A stretch of 64,000 nucleotides of DNA from Gemmatimonadota bacterium (GCA_023249305.1 JAHFCU010000009.1:1-64000); one strand, 5' to 3'; shown: positions 32,801-42,306, counted from the first letter of the stretch. The notes: a model not told the origin generated them from the letters alone. Translations and numbers: made by a program.

Positions 32801-34083
32801 TCATCCAGAATGGCGTGCCGATGTATGTCTCCGACACCATCTCGGCGTCGGACGACAACACGCCGGCCGCAACGCTCGCCAACCCGAACTACGTCGGCAT
32901 GTTCTTCGTGCTCGACACGACTCGACAGCGCAGCCTGCGCAGTACGTTCTGGCAGGTCGAGGGGATCCCGGTGGAACTGTCGGGCACCTCGCCGACACTT
33001 GGCTGGGTCCTGGGAACGCAGCGTGATACGATTGCATACAACCGGTATCAGATCGCGTTCAGCGGCAAGGAGTTCGGCCCGGGCTATCCGTTCACGCTCG
33101 ACCGCTTGAATCCCACGAAGGTGGCGGCCGACTACACGGCGTCACTGGCCGCGCGGACAAACGTCGGCAAGACCGACATAACTGCCAATGCCGCGACCGC
33201 GCTGAACCTGGCGCTCAGCCGCACGAACATCACCACGGATTCGCTGGCGTCGCTGAACATCCCGTTCACGGTCAAGAACGTCTTCTTGAACGCGAACGCC
33301 AGCGTGGCGGTGTTGAAGAGCGAACGGCCGCTCACGGCCCTACTCGGCAACAACGCCGATACGGCGCGCGTGACGGTGCCGACCGATCAGTGGATTCCGG
33401 GCGACCGGCTCTATTTCATTGAAACGTTCAAGGTGGTGCGCTACGACACGGTGACGGCCTCGCCGCTCGTGCGGCGCATTCGCCTGGCGAGCGGCATCCC
33501 CGATTCGGTGAGCGTGACGCGCGTCACGTGGGGGCCAACGCAGCTCGCCTGCGGCACGGTGAGCACCTGCAACCCGCTCATCGGCATTGGCGGGACAGGC
33601 TACACGGCGACGAACAACAACCAGACGATGAACGTGTTGTACTATCGCCCCATCCGCCTGATGCCGGCGTTCACGTACAGCATCACGCCGGATGTCGGCG
33701 GCGAGAACATCGCGGCGGTGAGCGAGAGTGACCTGTCGCTCGTCAAGGCGGTGCCGAACCCGTACATCATGTTCTCGCAGTACGAACAGACGGCGGGCCT
33801 GGCGCGCTTGGCCTTCACGCACCTGCCGCCCAGTGGCACCCTGCGCATCTACACCGCATCGGGCCAGCTGGTGCAGCAGATCAAGTGGGTGCCGTCGGAC
33901 CTGCAGCGCAACTGTCGGGCGACGGTCAACACCACGCAGTGCAACGACGCGGGTGACTTGCAGTGGAACATGCGCACCCGCGAAGATCTCGAAGTCGGAC
34001 CCGGCTTCTACATCTTCGTGGTGAGCACCGAGGTCGGCGGCAAGAAGGTCGACAAGCTCGGCAAGTTCGTGATCATCCGCTAA
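29806..34083 (+). CDS. large exported protein with C-terminal FlgD/T9SS-sorting-like domain
   Basis: 1.4 kaa; signal peptide ending ALRAQ; C-terminus VKAVPNPYIMFSQYE...LPPSGTLRIYTASGQLVQQIKW...DLQWNMRTREDLEVGPGFYIFVVSTEVGGKKVDKLGKFVIIR. Confidence 0.75.
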   Translation: MDRFGILSLRRLMAGLGAALVLSVGALRAQTLDPNVDREPDPKTARKPAGFALFGLGDFALTGMRSGGDSRWKVTSNGPSDDNLLYSAALPGRLASMGGNGGFFELQLYMAAAKGDWSRFRDIVPSLESVKGGGYDHRTQFSRWTSDTRELAFTGRDGSVGSLFSGVTTTNDGSCRDNSAIPNSSIGTGLPLLPGSDCPDTWVGSTFDGERPVPDSVWLNNFKADPAGFTWDDWKIPASRRAQDKLYGAFQAFGSTVDYGKEQRAYFGSVIPGGSGAPIKEGYPMGIEWRFEAWTYGVPTVADAMFYKANIINRSAEVYGVGLNYDSLSLGFILRWFPNANQTPAMYMDLKRGAVISTGVNQNGTNCYGANHGANVTGGWLAGGLLVSRTCVSNTSSYARGANAGPEAIVIFKSPIGDLRNKKFTDPSSPFYNPTHPLRGDTLVFNHAMACGFTCITSNGMGVSARATYGMLTNNEADIFAATRPPSEWTNQAYFDMFHNYDFPTRWSPQTGRAGGFPRYIPPGNWDYNHDGKPDTLKIMHCTDPVPSLNLGGCARPFADTTLGGFPATVHNNGYTGVGPIKLKAGDTTSFWVAFLSTRDSTNLEKLIDNVTSLYQNFWLSPEPPCPVNIVSAVPTGGNRQFDTFLRLYFDQAHNECQDKFLIEQAKNLKASRSSADVQLKVFNPRIVNNIRKISLPRGTILRDTVAIDTLAATQTACSSAATYNAALCRIVVDTSLGVIDSMLVYKSCTGGSTFTSSSGVACYPTVSRDAAGGTTRYAWQRYSTLVRGSNGLWPAVYSDGSITGGLTYTYVVVGQSFPASWDIVSLDPATKTFVNSMYTIRPATLNGLSANTANRNVAQVYIPISRQAGATASSIVLTPLANDTIASYSITTRVEKTVRGKDPIVGRMVLSDSAEVEAFYQTATSTTPTRTTLRLFQLGDTGTVGATKRFSVRKEEYTVNGKVDVAGLPTVTEVPSGTSKTVFYRYRTPATRRLQLAFIQNGVPMYVSDTISASDDNTPAATLANPNYVGMFFVLDTTRQRSLRSTFWQVEGIPVELSGTSPTLGWVLGTQRDTIAYNRYQIAFSGKEFGPGYPFTLDRLNPTKVAADYTASLAARTNVGKTDITANAATALNLALSRTNITTDSLASLNIPFTVKNVFLNANASVAVLKSERPLTALLGNNADTARVTVPTDQWIPGDRLYFIETFKVVRYDTVTASPLVRRIRLASGIPDSVSVTRVTWGPTQLACGTVSTCNPLIGIGGTGYTATNNNQTMNVLYYRPIRLMPAFTYSITPDVGGENIAAVSESDLSLVKAVPNPYIMFSQYEQTAGLARLAFTHLPPSGTLRIYTASGQLVQQIKWVPSDLQRNCRATVNTTQCNDAGDLQWNMRTREDLEVGPGFYIFVVSTEVGGKKVDKLGKFVIIR

Positions 34084-34098
34084 CCGGGGCGACGAACC

Positions 34099-35208
34099 AT
34101 GAGACTCAACATCATTCGCCTGGCCTTCGCGGCGGTCGCCCTCCTCTGGGGAGCGTCGTTGGCGGCACAAGGCACGATCATCGTCCCGGAAGCGACCGAC
34201 CGGACATCACGAGTCGGCACGCGCGGGGCCAACTTCCTCCACATCGGCGTGGGAGCGCGCAGCACGGCGCTCGGGGCGTCGGTGGCCTCCACGGCCGAGG
34301 GGCCGGAGGCCATGTTCTGGAACCCGGCAGGCATCATCACCCGCGGGGAGCTCTCCGCGATCGTGAGCTACATGCAGCTGTACGGCAGCAGCAGCGGCAT
34401 CACCAACACCGCCGCAGCGCTCACGACGCCGATCGGCCAAGGGGCGCTGGGGCTGTCGTTCACGCAGTTCACCTCGGGCTCGATCGATCGCACGACCGAG
34501 GTGGCGCCCGACGGCGATGACCCGGCGTTCCCGGGCCAGTTCCAGTACACGGGATCCGCGCTCGCCCTGCAGTACGCGCGCAACATCACCGACCGCCTCT
34601 CGGCGTCGGCGGGCATTCGCGTGGTGCAGGAGGGAGTGGACTTCGCGCAGGCGACGTACTTCGGCTTCGACCTCGCGACCCGCTTCCGCACGGGCCTCTA
34701 CGGGCTGAGCGTGGCGGCGGCCATCACGAACATCGGGCCGAGCAATCGCTTTTCGGGCTCAGGCGTGGACCGCAAGGTCACGGCGCCGCGCGAAAACGGA
34801 TTTGCCACCGGCGGCACGATCCCGGTGCAGTTCGACACGCGCGAGGTGCAGCTCCCCACCGGATTCCGGGTGGGGCTGCAGTCGGGCCTCGTGGGCGACG
34901 CGGAGGCGATGTTCGGCGCGAGCAAGAAACACACGCTCATCGGCGAACTCGACTTCTTCGACGCCATTGACACCGACGTGCAGCCGTCGCTCGGCTTCGA
35001 GTACGGCTACAAAGGGAATTACTTCCTGCGCGCCGGCAAGCGCTGGTTCAATGAGCAGCATGCGCCGTGGAAGTTCGCCGATGGTCTGTCGTTCGGCGGC
35101 GGGGTGAAGATCCCGGTGCTCGGGCGCAAACTGACGCTGGATTATGCCTACACTACGATGGGCGAGCTGCAGAACACTCAGGTTCTCAGCTTCGAAATCG
35201 GCCGCTAG
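34099..35208 (+). CDS. PorV/PorQ-like outer membrane protein
   Basis: Signal peptide; RVGTRGANFLHIGVGARSTALGASVASTAEGPEAMFWNPAGI pattern; beta-barrel-like. Confidence 0.85.
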   Translation: MRLNIIRLAFAAVALLWGASLAAQGTIIVPEATDRTSRVGTRGANFLHIGVGARSTALGASVASTAEGPEAMFWNPAGIITRGELSAIVSYMQLYGSSSGITNTAAALTTPIGQGALGLSFTQFTSGSIDRTTEVAPDGDDPAFPGQFQYTGSALALQYARNITDRLSASAGIRVVQEGVDFAQATYFGFDLATRFRTGLYGLSVAAAITNIGPSNRFSGSGVDRKVTAPRENGFATGGTIPVQFDTREVQLPTGFRVGLQSGLVGDAEAMFGASKKHTLIGELDFFDAIDTDVQPSLGFEYGYKGNYFLRAGKRWFNEQHAPWKFADGLSFGGGVKIPVLGRKLTLDYAYTTMGELQNTQVLSFEIGR

Positions 35209-35227
35209 CCTCCGGAGACCAACACTC

Positions 35228-35932
35228 ATGCGCAGACTCATCGCGCTCGTCGGTGCCGTGCTCCTGGGCGCGTCGTCGCTGGGAGCGCAGACTCAGGCCA
35301 AGATGTTCGACCTGGGCGTGCACCTCGGACAGCAGATCTTTGACAAGGGGACGGCGCTCGAGGACACCCCGTTCGTGGGCCTCGACGCGTCCTATGAATT
35401 GCCGTGGAACCCACTCAGTCTCGCCTTCAAGGGCTCGACGTTTGGGGTGGGCCTGCTCGTGGACGTGTCGCGTCCGGTGACGAAGGGCGATCAGTTCCCG
35501 CTCGTCGCCTTCGACTTCGGCGACACCACGTTCCTGTACGCCGTGGCCCAGCGCATCACGCTGGTTCAGGCCGGGCTGCAGGCGGTACTTGGCGTCCCAA
35601 TCGGTAAGGCGCGCCTGTACGGGTTTGCCGGCAGCGGCATGTATTCGATGTTCATGGATGCGCGCGCCGTCGGGCATAACCACAAGGTCACGCATCCGAT
35701 GGCAACCTTTGGCGGTGGGCTCAACTACGCGCTGACGTCATCTATCGGCGTCCGCGCCCAAGCCCGGGCGGTCACGTTCACGCAGTTCGACCGGCAGGAT
35801 CTCGACGCTACGGTCGGGTACATCCAGGATCGGCGCATCAAGGATGCGCTGCCGCCACCTCTGGCCACTTCGAAGACTCCGACCAACATGCAGTACTCGC
35901 TCGTCTTCCAGTACATTCCGGGAGGGAAGTGA
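35228..35932 (+). CDS. hypothetical outer-membrane beta-barrel protein
   Basis: MRRLIALVGAVLLGASSLGAQTQAKMFDLGVHLGQQIF signal peptide and alternating strand pattern; between PorV-like and lipoprotein genes. Confidence 0.65.
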   Translation: MRRLIALVGAVLLGASSLGAQTQAKMFDLGVHLGQQIFDKGTALEDTPFVGLDASYELPWNPLSLAFKGSTFGVGLLVDVSRPVTKGDQFPLVAFDFGDTTFLYAVAQRITLVQAGLQAVLGVPIGKARLYGFAGSGMYSMFMDARAVGHNHKVTHPMATFGGGLNYALTSSIGVRAQARAVTFTQFDRQDLDATVGYIQDRRIKDALPPPLATSKTPTNMQYSLVFQYIPGGK

Positions 35933-35933
35933 G

Positions 35934-37244
35934 ATGCGCTCCTCTCATCTGACCCTTGTGGCGGCCGCCGGGGCTGCCCTCGTGATGGCCGCGTGCCAGA
36001 CCGACCCTATCTCCGGCCCGTCGAAGATCGTCGGTGCGCCCCTGCTCGACATGGTCTTCGGGCCCGCCGGCAACTCGGCCTTCCCCGTCGTGGCCGGCCA
36101 GCGTATCACAGCGGCCACGGCGCGTGACACCCTTGAGTTCACGGTGAACTTCCTGCCGCCAACCGGCACGGGCAATTCGTACCAGATCGCGCTGGTGGAC
36201 TCGGCGACGGGCAACACGTCGGCGGCCACGTCGCGCATCATTCGCACAGTCCGCGGTCGCCGCCCGGTGAACCGCGACTCCTCGGTGGCGACCACGAAGG
36301 TGGACACCGCGACCGCTGCGCAGTTCACCGTCGCCGACACCGCAACGTCGGTGGCTATTGGCATCGCCAACACCAACATCCCGAGCTACACGCACGTCCT
36401 GTTGCGCACGGCGGGAGAGGGAGCAGTGCCCGCCACGATCAGCTCGACGGCGCGCACGGGGTTCCTGTCGTTCCGTTACAAGACCGGCACGACCTACGCG
36501 GTGCAGACGGGTGTGTTCGGGTCGTGGGCGACGGCAACGGCGAACCGCCTGCCGTTCATCGTCTCGGCGTTCGTAGTGAACGCCAATTTCTGGGGCGACT
36601 GGGTGCGTGTCGATGTTCGCCAGCTCATTCGCCCGCCGGCGGGCTTCCGCTACGCCGCCTGGCTCATGGATGAGCGCACAGGAACCGCGACGCGGCTCGG
36701 CGGCCTTCTGTCGCCGGTGCCCGAGAACCAGCCGCTCGATGATGCCGATTTGGGCACGGGCAAGTGGTACACGAGCGCCGGCATCCTCGAAGCACAAGTG
36801 CGCGGCGACATGAAGACCCTCGGTGTCGTGCCGCAGGACTACACCTTCATCACGCTCGCGCTCGAGCCGTACGGCGGCACGGCAATTCCATCCCGTCCGG
36901 GCCTCAGCTATGTGCTGTCGGCCTCGATCCCGAATTCCGTCGCCAGCCGCTCGGCGACGGCGGGCAAGGTGTTTGGCACCGTCGCGAGCACTTCGGGCAA
37001 GAGTCTGGTTAACACGACCGTCTACTTGCAGGGCATCAACATGACGGTGCCGGGTCAGGTGGCCACGGCGTCGACGACTGGCACGTGGCAGTTCCGCGCG
37101 GTGCCGACGGGCGTGTACAAGGCGTACGCGATTCCGTTCGGTGACGCGGTCATTCGCGACTCGGCGACGGTCACCATCGGCGCGAAGCTGGTGAGCGGCA
37201 CGCTGACCGGAGACTCGGTGTTCGTGACACTACGAATCCCCTGA
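35934..37244 (+). CDS. hypothetical lipoprotein with C-terminal carboxypeptidase-regulatory-like/Ig-like region
   Basis: MRSSHLTLVAAAGAALVMAACQTDPIS lipobox; C-terminal GKVFGTVASTSGKSLVNTTVYLQGINM...TWQFRAVPTGVYKAYAI. Confidence 0.75.
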   Translation: MRSSHLTLVAAAGAALVMAACQTDPISGPSKIVGAPLLDMVFGPAGNSAFPVVAGQRITAATARDTLEFTVNFLPPTGTGNSYQIALVDSATGNTSAATSRIIRTVRGRRPVNRDSSVATTKVDTATAAQFTVADTATSVAIGIANTNIPSYTHVLLRTAGEGAVPATISSTARTGFLSFRYKTGTTYAVQTGVFGSWATATANRLPFIVSAFVVNANFWGDWVRVDVRQLIRPPAGFRYAAWLMDERTGTATRLGGLLSPVPENQPLDDADLGTGKWYTSAGILEAQVRGDMKTLGVVPQDYTFITLALEPYGGTAIPSRPGLSYVLSASIPNSVASRSATAGKVFGTVASTSGKSLVNTTVYLQGINMTVPGQVATASTTGTWQFRAVPTGVYKAYAIPFGDAVIRDSATVTIGAKLVSGTLTGDSVFVTLRIP

Positions 37245-37261
37245 GCTGATTTCGTGATGCG

Positions 37262-37296
37262 ACAACGGCCGCCGGGCGATGCCCGGCGGCCGTTGT
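37262..37296 (+). terminator. strong hairpin after envelope cassette
   Basis: Perfect 16-bp stem acaacggccgccgggc-gat-gcccggcggccgttgt; no long T-tract. Confidence 0.65.
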
Positions 37297-37372
37297 TGCA
37301 GATGGGAGAGGACCGTAACTTCTCCCCGGCGCCCCCCGATGCGCGAAACGCGGCACTCGAGAGGGATTGAAC

Positions 37373-38329
37373 ATGGCAGTCATCGGGCTTGACCTCGGGG
37401 GCACGAAGCTCGCCGGGGCCGTCTTCGACGCATCGGGCGCGGTGCTTGCCGAGGACCACGCGTTGATCGAACGCCGTGGGGGAAGCGAAGTCGGCACGCT
37501 GCTGATCGCCGTCCTCAACCGGCTGATGGCCAAGGCACCCAGCGTTGACGCCATCGGGATCTCAGTGCCGGGCATCAGCCACACCAAGACGGGGCGCGTC
37601 TGGGCGCCCAACATCATGGGATGGGACGACTACCCGCTGCACGACGAAGTGCGCGCGTCGCTCTCGTACGAAGATCTTCCCGTGGTCATCGAGGCCGACC
37701 GGTCGTGCTGCATCATGGGCGAAGCGTGGCACGGCGCGGCGCGCGGTTGCCGCAACGCGATCTTCCTCACGGTCGGCACCGGCATCGGCGCCGGGATTAT
37801 GGCGGACGGGCGCGTGCTGCACGGCGCCCACGACGTGGCGGGGGCCATCGGCTGGCTCGCGCTGGAGCAGCCGTGGGACGACAAGTACCGCGCGTGCGGC
37901 AACTTCGAGTACTACGCGTCGGGGGACGGCATTGCCCGCAGCGCACGCGAACTGCTGGCGGAACGGCCGATGTATCGAGGCACGCTGCGCAGCATCGAGG
38001 GCGCGGCGCTGACCGCGCACGACGTGTTCGCCGCGTTTGAAGAGAACGACGAGATTGCGGTCGCTGCGCTCACACACGCGATCGAACTGTGGGGCAAGGC
38101 GACGGCGAACCTCGTGAGCCTGTTCAACCCCGAACGCATTGTCTTTGGCGGCGGTGTGTTTGGTCCGGCGGCGCGTTTCCTCGGCCAGATTGCCCGCGAG
38201 GCGAAGCACTGGGCGCAGCCGATCAGCATCACGCAGGTCGAGCTGGCGGCGTCGGTGCTTGGCGGCGCGGCCGCCCTGCACGGGGCTGGACATCTCGCCC
38301 TGCGCGCGCGCACCGCGGACGCCTCATGA
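37373..38329 (+). CDS. ROK family sugar kinase
   Basis: MAVIGLDLGGTKLAGAVFDASG; GTGIGAGIMADGRVLHGAHDVAGAIGW; FNPERIVFGGGV. Confidence 0.92.
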   Translation: MAVIGLDLGGTKLAGAVFDASGAVLAEDHALIERRGGSEVGTLLIAVLNRLMAKAPSVDAIGISVPGISHTKTGRVWAPNIMGWDDYPLHDEVRASLSYEDLPVVIEADRSCCIMGEAWHGAARGCRNAIFLTVGTGIGAGIMADGRVLHGAHDVAGAIGWLALEQPWDDKYRACGNFEYYASGDGIARSARELLAERPMYRGTLRSIEGAALTAHDVFAAFEENDEIAVAALTHAIELWGKATANLVSLFNPERIVFGGGVFGPAARFLGQIAREAKHWAQPISITQVELAASVLGGAAALHGAGHLALRARTADAS

Positions 38330-39495
38330 CGTATTGCAAGAACCTCGTCTTCGCGGCGGCGTGCATCGGCATGCTGCTGTTCGGCATCTCGCTGCTCTCA
38401 CTCGGTTCCCTGCTCCCTTCCATCGCGGCGCGCTTCCAGCTCGACGGCATCGCGACCGGCGCGCTCGTGTCGGCTCTGCCGTTCGGGTTGCTCGGCGGCT
38501 CGATGGTCTTCGGGCCGCTCGTGGACCGGTTCGGCTACAAGCTGCTTCTCCTGCTGAGCGCGCTCGCCGTAATCGGCGGACTCGAGGCCATTGCGTTCGC
38601 GCCCTCGGTAGCCGTGCTGCGGTTCGCCATTGTCGTCATCGGCTTCGCCGGCGGCATCCTCAACGGCGGCACCAACGCACTCGTCGCGGACATCTCGGCG
38701 GGTGATCGCGGCGCGAAACTCAGCCTGCTCGGCGTCTTCTTCGGCGTAGGCGCGCTCGGCATGCCGGTGCTGCTCGGGACGCTGCGCGGCGTCGAGCACG
38801 CGACGGTGCTGAGCGGCATCGGCGCCGCGCTGCTCCTCCCCGTGCTGTACATCGGCCTCATCCGCTTCCCGCTGCCGAAGCAAGCGCAGGGCTTCCCGCT
38901 CGCGCAGGGACTTGGACTTGTGCGGGACGGCGCGCTGCTCGCGATCGCGTTGACACTCGCGCTGCAGAGCGGCATTGAGGGCGTGGTCAACAACTGGTCC
39001 ACGACGTACCTCGAGGGGGCGCGCGGCATCGCGCCTTCCGCGGCGCTGCTTGCGCTCTCCGCGTACGTAGCCGGGATGACGGTGACGCGGCTCGTGCTCG
39101 CCGCCGTGCTACGCTCCGTATCGAGTGGCCGCGTGATCTTTATGGGCATCGGGTGCACGGCTCTCGGCATTGCCGTAGTGGCGAACGCGCCGAGCGCGAT
39201 GGCGGCAGGCGCGGGACTCGCGCTCATGGGGGCCGGACTCGCCGCGGCCTTCCCCCTGCTGATGGGCTACGTGGCCGACTTGTATCCGGCGATCTCAGGG
39301 ACGGCTTTCAGCGTCGTCTTGGCCATCGCGCTGCCCGGGAACATGCTGCTCAACTACCTGATGGGCGTGCTCAAGGACTGGGCCGGCGCGCGCTACCTGC
39401 CGCCGTACCTCGGCGCGTGCCTCGCATTGCAGGTTGTCATCGCCACGGTGGCCGTGCGCGCGTACCAGCGACGAACGAGCGACGCTGGACGCTAG
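38326..39495 (+). CDS. MFS transporter
   Basis: Polytopic hydrophobic, ~12 TM; ATG overlaps ROK stop. Confidence 0.88.
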   Translation: MTYCKNLVFAAACIGMLLFGISLLSLGSLLPSIAARFQLDGIATGALVSALPFGLLGGSMVFGPLVDRFGYKLLLLLSALAVIGGLEAIAFAPSVAVLRFAIVVIGFAGGILNGGTNALVADISAGDRGAKLSLLGVFFGVGALGMPVLLGTLRGVEHATVLSGIGAALLLPVLYIGLIRFPLPKQAQGFPLAQGLGLVRDGALLAIALTLALQSGIEGVVNNWSTTYLEGARGIAPSAALLALSAYVAGMTVTRLVLAAVLRSVSSGRVIFMGIGCTALGIAVVANAPSAMAAGAGLALMGAGLAAAFPLLMGYVADLYPAISGTAFSVVLAIALPGNMLLNYLMGVLKDWAGARYLPPYLGACLALQVVIATVAVRAYQRRTSDAGR

Positions 39496-40256
39496 ATCAG
39501 CGCGACCCGCCGCTTATACTCGGCGAGCGCCGCGTCGAGCCGTTCGCGCGCGGTCGTGTCGCCAGGGACGTTGTGTGAAGGGTGGATGTGCAGGTGCACG
39601 CCGCGATCGGCGAGTATCTCGGCCACGGTGGCGATGGTCATCCACACGCTGGTAACGAACGCCATCGTGGAGAGTGGCGCGATCTTGTCCACGTGGTCCT
39701 TCAGGCTGACGGACGCGTCCACGGCCGGCACGCAGGTGTCAATGACGATATCGGCAAGGTCGAAAATCGTCTTGCCGCACGAGTGGCGCGTCTTCTTGCC
39801 CTTGGCCGCGGCCGCGGAACCGCAGACGACGACCGTCATGCCGCGCTTCTTCGACTCGAGCGCGATGTCGATGTTGACCGCGTTGATCCCCGTGTGCGAG
39901 AAGATCCACATCGTGTCTTTCGGATCGAAGTCGTACCCCTTCATGATCTCCACGCCGTAGCCCTCGGCGCGCTCGAGGAAGAGGAACTGGTGCACGCCCA
40001 TCTCACCCGTGATGCGAGTGAAAAAGGTGAGCGGCAGCTCGACCATCGGGTGGAAGCCGACGAAGCCGCCGATGCGCGGATACATCTCCTCGACGGGGAT
40101 GGTGGCATGGCCACAGCCGAAGGTGTGCACCCAGCGGCCGGCTTGTATCGAATTGGCCATGACGGCGGCGGCCGTGCGGATGTTGTCCTGCTGCGTCTTC
40201 TCGATGGCGCTCATCACGGAGCGCGTGTTGTCGAGCCATTGCGTGGCGAGGGTCAT
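39492..40256 (-). CDS. SIS-domain phosphosugar isomerase-like protein
   Basis: GRWVHTFGCGHATIPVEEMYPRIGGFVGFHPM...; MWIFSHTGINAVNIDIALESKKRGMTVVVC; convergent with ROK/MFS. Confidence 0.82.
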   Translation of the reverse strand: MTLATQWLDNTRSVMSAIEKTQQDNIRTAAAVMANSIQAGRWVHTFGCGHATIPVEEMYPRIGGFVGFHPMVELPLTFFTRITGEMGVHQFLFLERAEGYGVEIMKGYDFDPKDTMWIFSHTGINAVNIDIALESKKRGMTVVVCGSAAAAKGKKTRHSCGKTIFDLADIVIDTCVPAVDASVSLKDHVDKIAPLSTMAFVTSVWMTIATVAEILADRGVHLHIHPSHNVPGDTTARERLDAALAEYKRRVALI

Positions 40257-40291
40257 TGCAAATTCGGAAGCCGGACCGTCACCGCAGTCCG

Positions 40292-40675
40292 TTAGTTGGT
40301 GCGACGAGTTGGCACTACCAGAAGATACGCGTAGCTAGCGCCGAGCAACGCATAGATCAGCACGTTTGACCAGCCGATCGCGTTCATGGCGCCGCCGACC
40401 TGTACCGCCAACGAAGCCGCGGCACCGACGAGGTCTTGAATGAGAAGCGCCGCGGCGATCGCGCGCTGCACCTCCACCGACGGGGTGCGAGCGCCGAACC
40501 ACATCAGCGAAGCGAAGCCGAGCAGCGAGCCGCCAAGGAGGCGGCTGGTCCAGACGGCGCCGGTATCGGCGGTGAGGCCGTAGAGTGCACACAGCGCGCG
40601 CGGCGCCAGCACGCACGTCGCCCCGAAACAGACGGCGAGCACAAAGTTGAGGGCGAACACGCGTCGCAGGGTCAT
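40292..40675 (-). CDS. small hypothetical membrane protein
   Basis: MTLRRVFALNFVLAVCFGATCVLAPRALCALYG...; several hydrophobic segments. Confidence 0.65.
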   Translation of the reverse strand: MTLRRVFALNFVLAVCFGATCVLAPRALCALYGLTADTGAVWTSRLLGGSLLGFASLMWFGARTPSVEVQRAIAAALLIQDLVGAAASLAVQVGGAMNAIGWSNVLIYALLGASYAYLLVVPTRRTN

Positions 40676-40914
40676 GCGCGGTGATGAAACGTGAATTGGG
40701 ATCGGACCATGCCGCTCCGGCGGTATGAAATACGACGCGGTACGGAGCAACGTGCAAGCCCTCCTTTACGCGTGTGCATCGTCTCGCACGCCTTCCTACG
40801 TCACGTCATCTCGCCGAAAGCCAATTGCGGCCGGCGAAATGGAGCCGTACGTTCGACGTGCCCCTCTCCGCGGATGGCGTCCCCTAACGGGTTTATGGTG
40901 CCGGAGGATCAGGT

Positions 40915-42291
40915 ATGAGATCAGACACGCTCGCATCACTGCTCGGGATGTTCATTAGTCTCGCATTCTGGGCCGGAGTCATCTACGTCGTCTGGCGCAT
41001 TGCCCGTCGGAGGTTCTCGGCGCAGGGCGCCGGCCCCCGGGCCGCCCTTTCACTGCAGAATGACGAACTGCGCTCGCTCGTCACGCCGCGCACCCCGAAG
41101 AACACGTTCAGCGCCGCCACGGCTTTGCGCGACAAGCTCGCTGAACGCTTCCTGGCGGTGTGCAAGCAAGTGCCGGCCGAAGTCATCGCCTACACGTCAC
41201 CGGCGCTGAGCCCGCCTGCCTGGGTCCATTTCGAATTCGTCCTGCCGGCGGAGCACCGGAACCTGAGCCTGCGCGCATCGTGCAAGATCACCGTCGAGTC
41301 GCTCGATTTTCACCGGTTTGAGCATCTGCTGACGGTAGAGCTCACCGAAGCCAAGCGCCGGCGTGTCTACTCCGGCGTCATCGGCCTCGACGAGGGCCAG
41401 ATGCGCTCGATCATCGAGTACCTAACGGCTCCGATTCTGCCCGAAGTCCCGAAGTTGCCCATGGTGCGCCAGCATCCACTCCAGTTCTGGCGCCCGAGGA
41501 ACAAGATTGACCGCCTGCATCCGGACTGGACGGAGGTTGGTCTCGGGCTGCTCGCCTTCGCGCTCTTCTTCTTCACGTTCGGGTTCGCGCCGTTTGTGGG
41601 CCAAGTCGTGGCGCTGGGCGTCGTCTACTTTCTCGTGGTCCGGAGCCGCGCCCGCAAGACGTATGTGCTGACGCCGGGCAAGCCGCTGCACGATCCGCGG
41701 CTGCTGCGGCGCTTCGATTCGTGGCAGGCCAACATCTACGGCCTCGGCATGCGCGCCGATGAAGTGCGCGCCGACCTGCTCCAGCGTCTCAACACGCGGA
41801 CGGGGACCGAGACGCAGTTCTCCGTCGCCCCCGAGCGCATTTGGTACGCGGGTGTGGACGGCAAGGTCGAACGCGAGCAGATCGTGGTCAGCTACCGACG
41901 CGCCATGGCCTTCGTGCACGTGGAGGCGCATGGCGACGACCTGTACGTCGGCTGGGACAGCCACGTCAACACGGGCACTTGGATCGAGGAGACGCTCGCG
42001 GCTGGCATTGATCGCGAAACCGGCGAGAGCGTCGTGGCCAAGAAGGTCGTTCTCGGCATGCAGACGCCGAACGAGTATGACATCACCGACACGAGCTTCC
42101 TGACGGAGTGGCTGCATACGGTGGTGACGAAGCTCGTGCGACTGAAGATGGAGGAGCACCGAATTGACCAGCAGATTGACTTCGTGATCCAGCGCGGGTC
42201 GCGCGAAGCCGTGCTGCACGGCGAGGGCGTCGCGGCAGGACCGGCGCGCGGACGTGGCTTTCTCGCCGACCGCCTACAGCGGGTCGGGTAG
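40915..42291 (+). CDS. hypothetical membrane protein, paralog 1 of tandem pair
   Basis: ggagga upstream of ATG; N-terminal TM, central hydrophobic pair, long conserved soluble C-terminus shared with next gene. Confidence 0.85.
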   Translation: MRSDTLASLLGMFISLAFWAGVIYVVWRIARRRFSAQGAGPRAALSLQNDELRSLVTPRTPKNTFSAATALRDKLAERFLAVCKQVPAEVIAYTSPALSPPAWVHFEFVLPAEHRNLSLRASCKITVESLDFHRFEHLLTVELTEAKRRRVYSGVIGLDEGQMRSIIEYLTAPILPEVPKLPMVRQHPLQFWRPRNKIDRLHPDWTEVGLGLLAFALFFFTFGFAPFVGQVVALGVVYFLVVRSRARKTYVLTPGKPLHDPRLLRRFDSWQANIYGLGMRADEVRADLLQRLNTRTGTETQFSVAPERIWYAGVDGKVEREQIVVSYRRAMAFVHVEAHGDDLYVGWDSHVNTGTWIEETLAAGIDRETGESVVAKKVVLGMQTPNEYDITDTSFLTEWLHTVVTKLVRLKMEEHRIDQQIDFVIQRGSREAVLHGEGVAAGPARGRGFLADRLQRVG

Positions 42292-42306
42292 GCCGGGGAG
42301 CTCACC

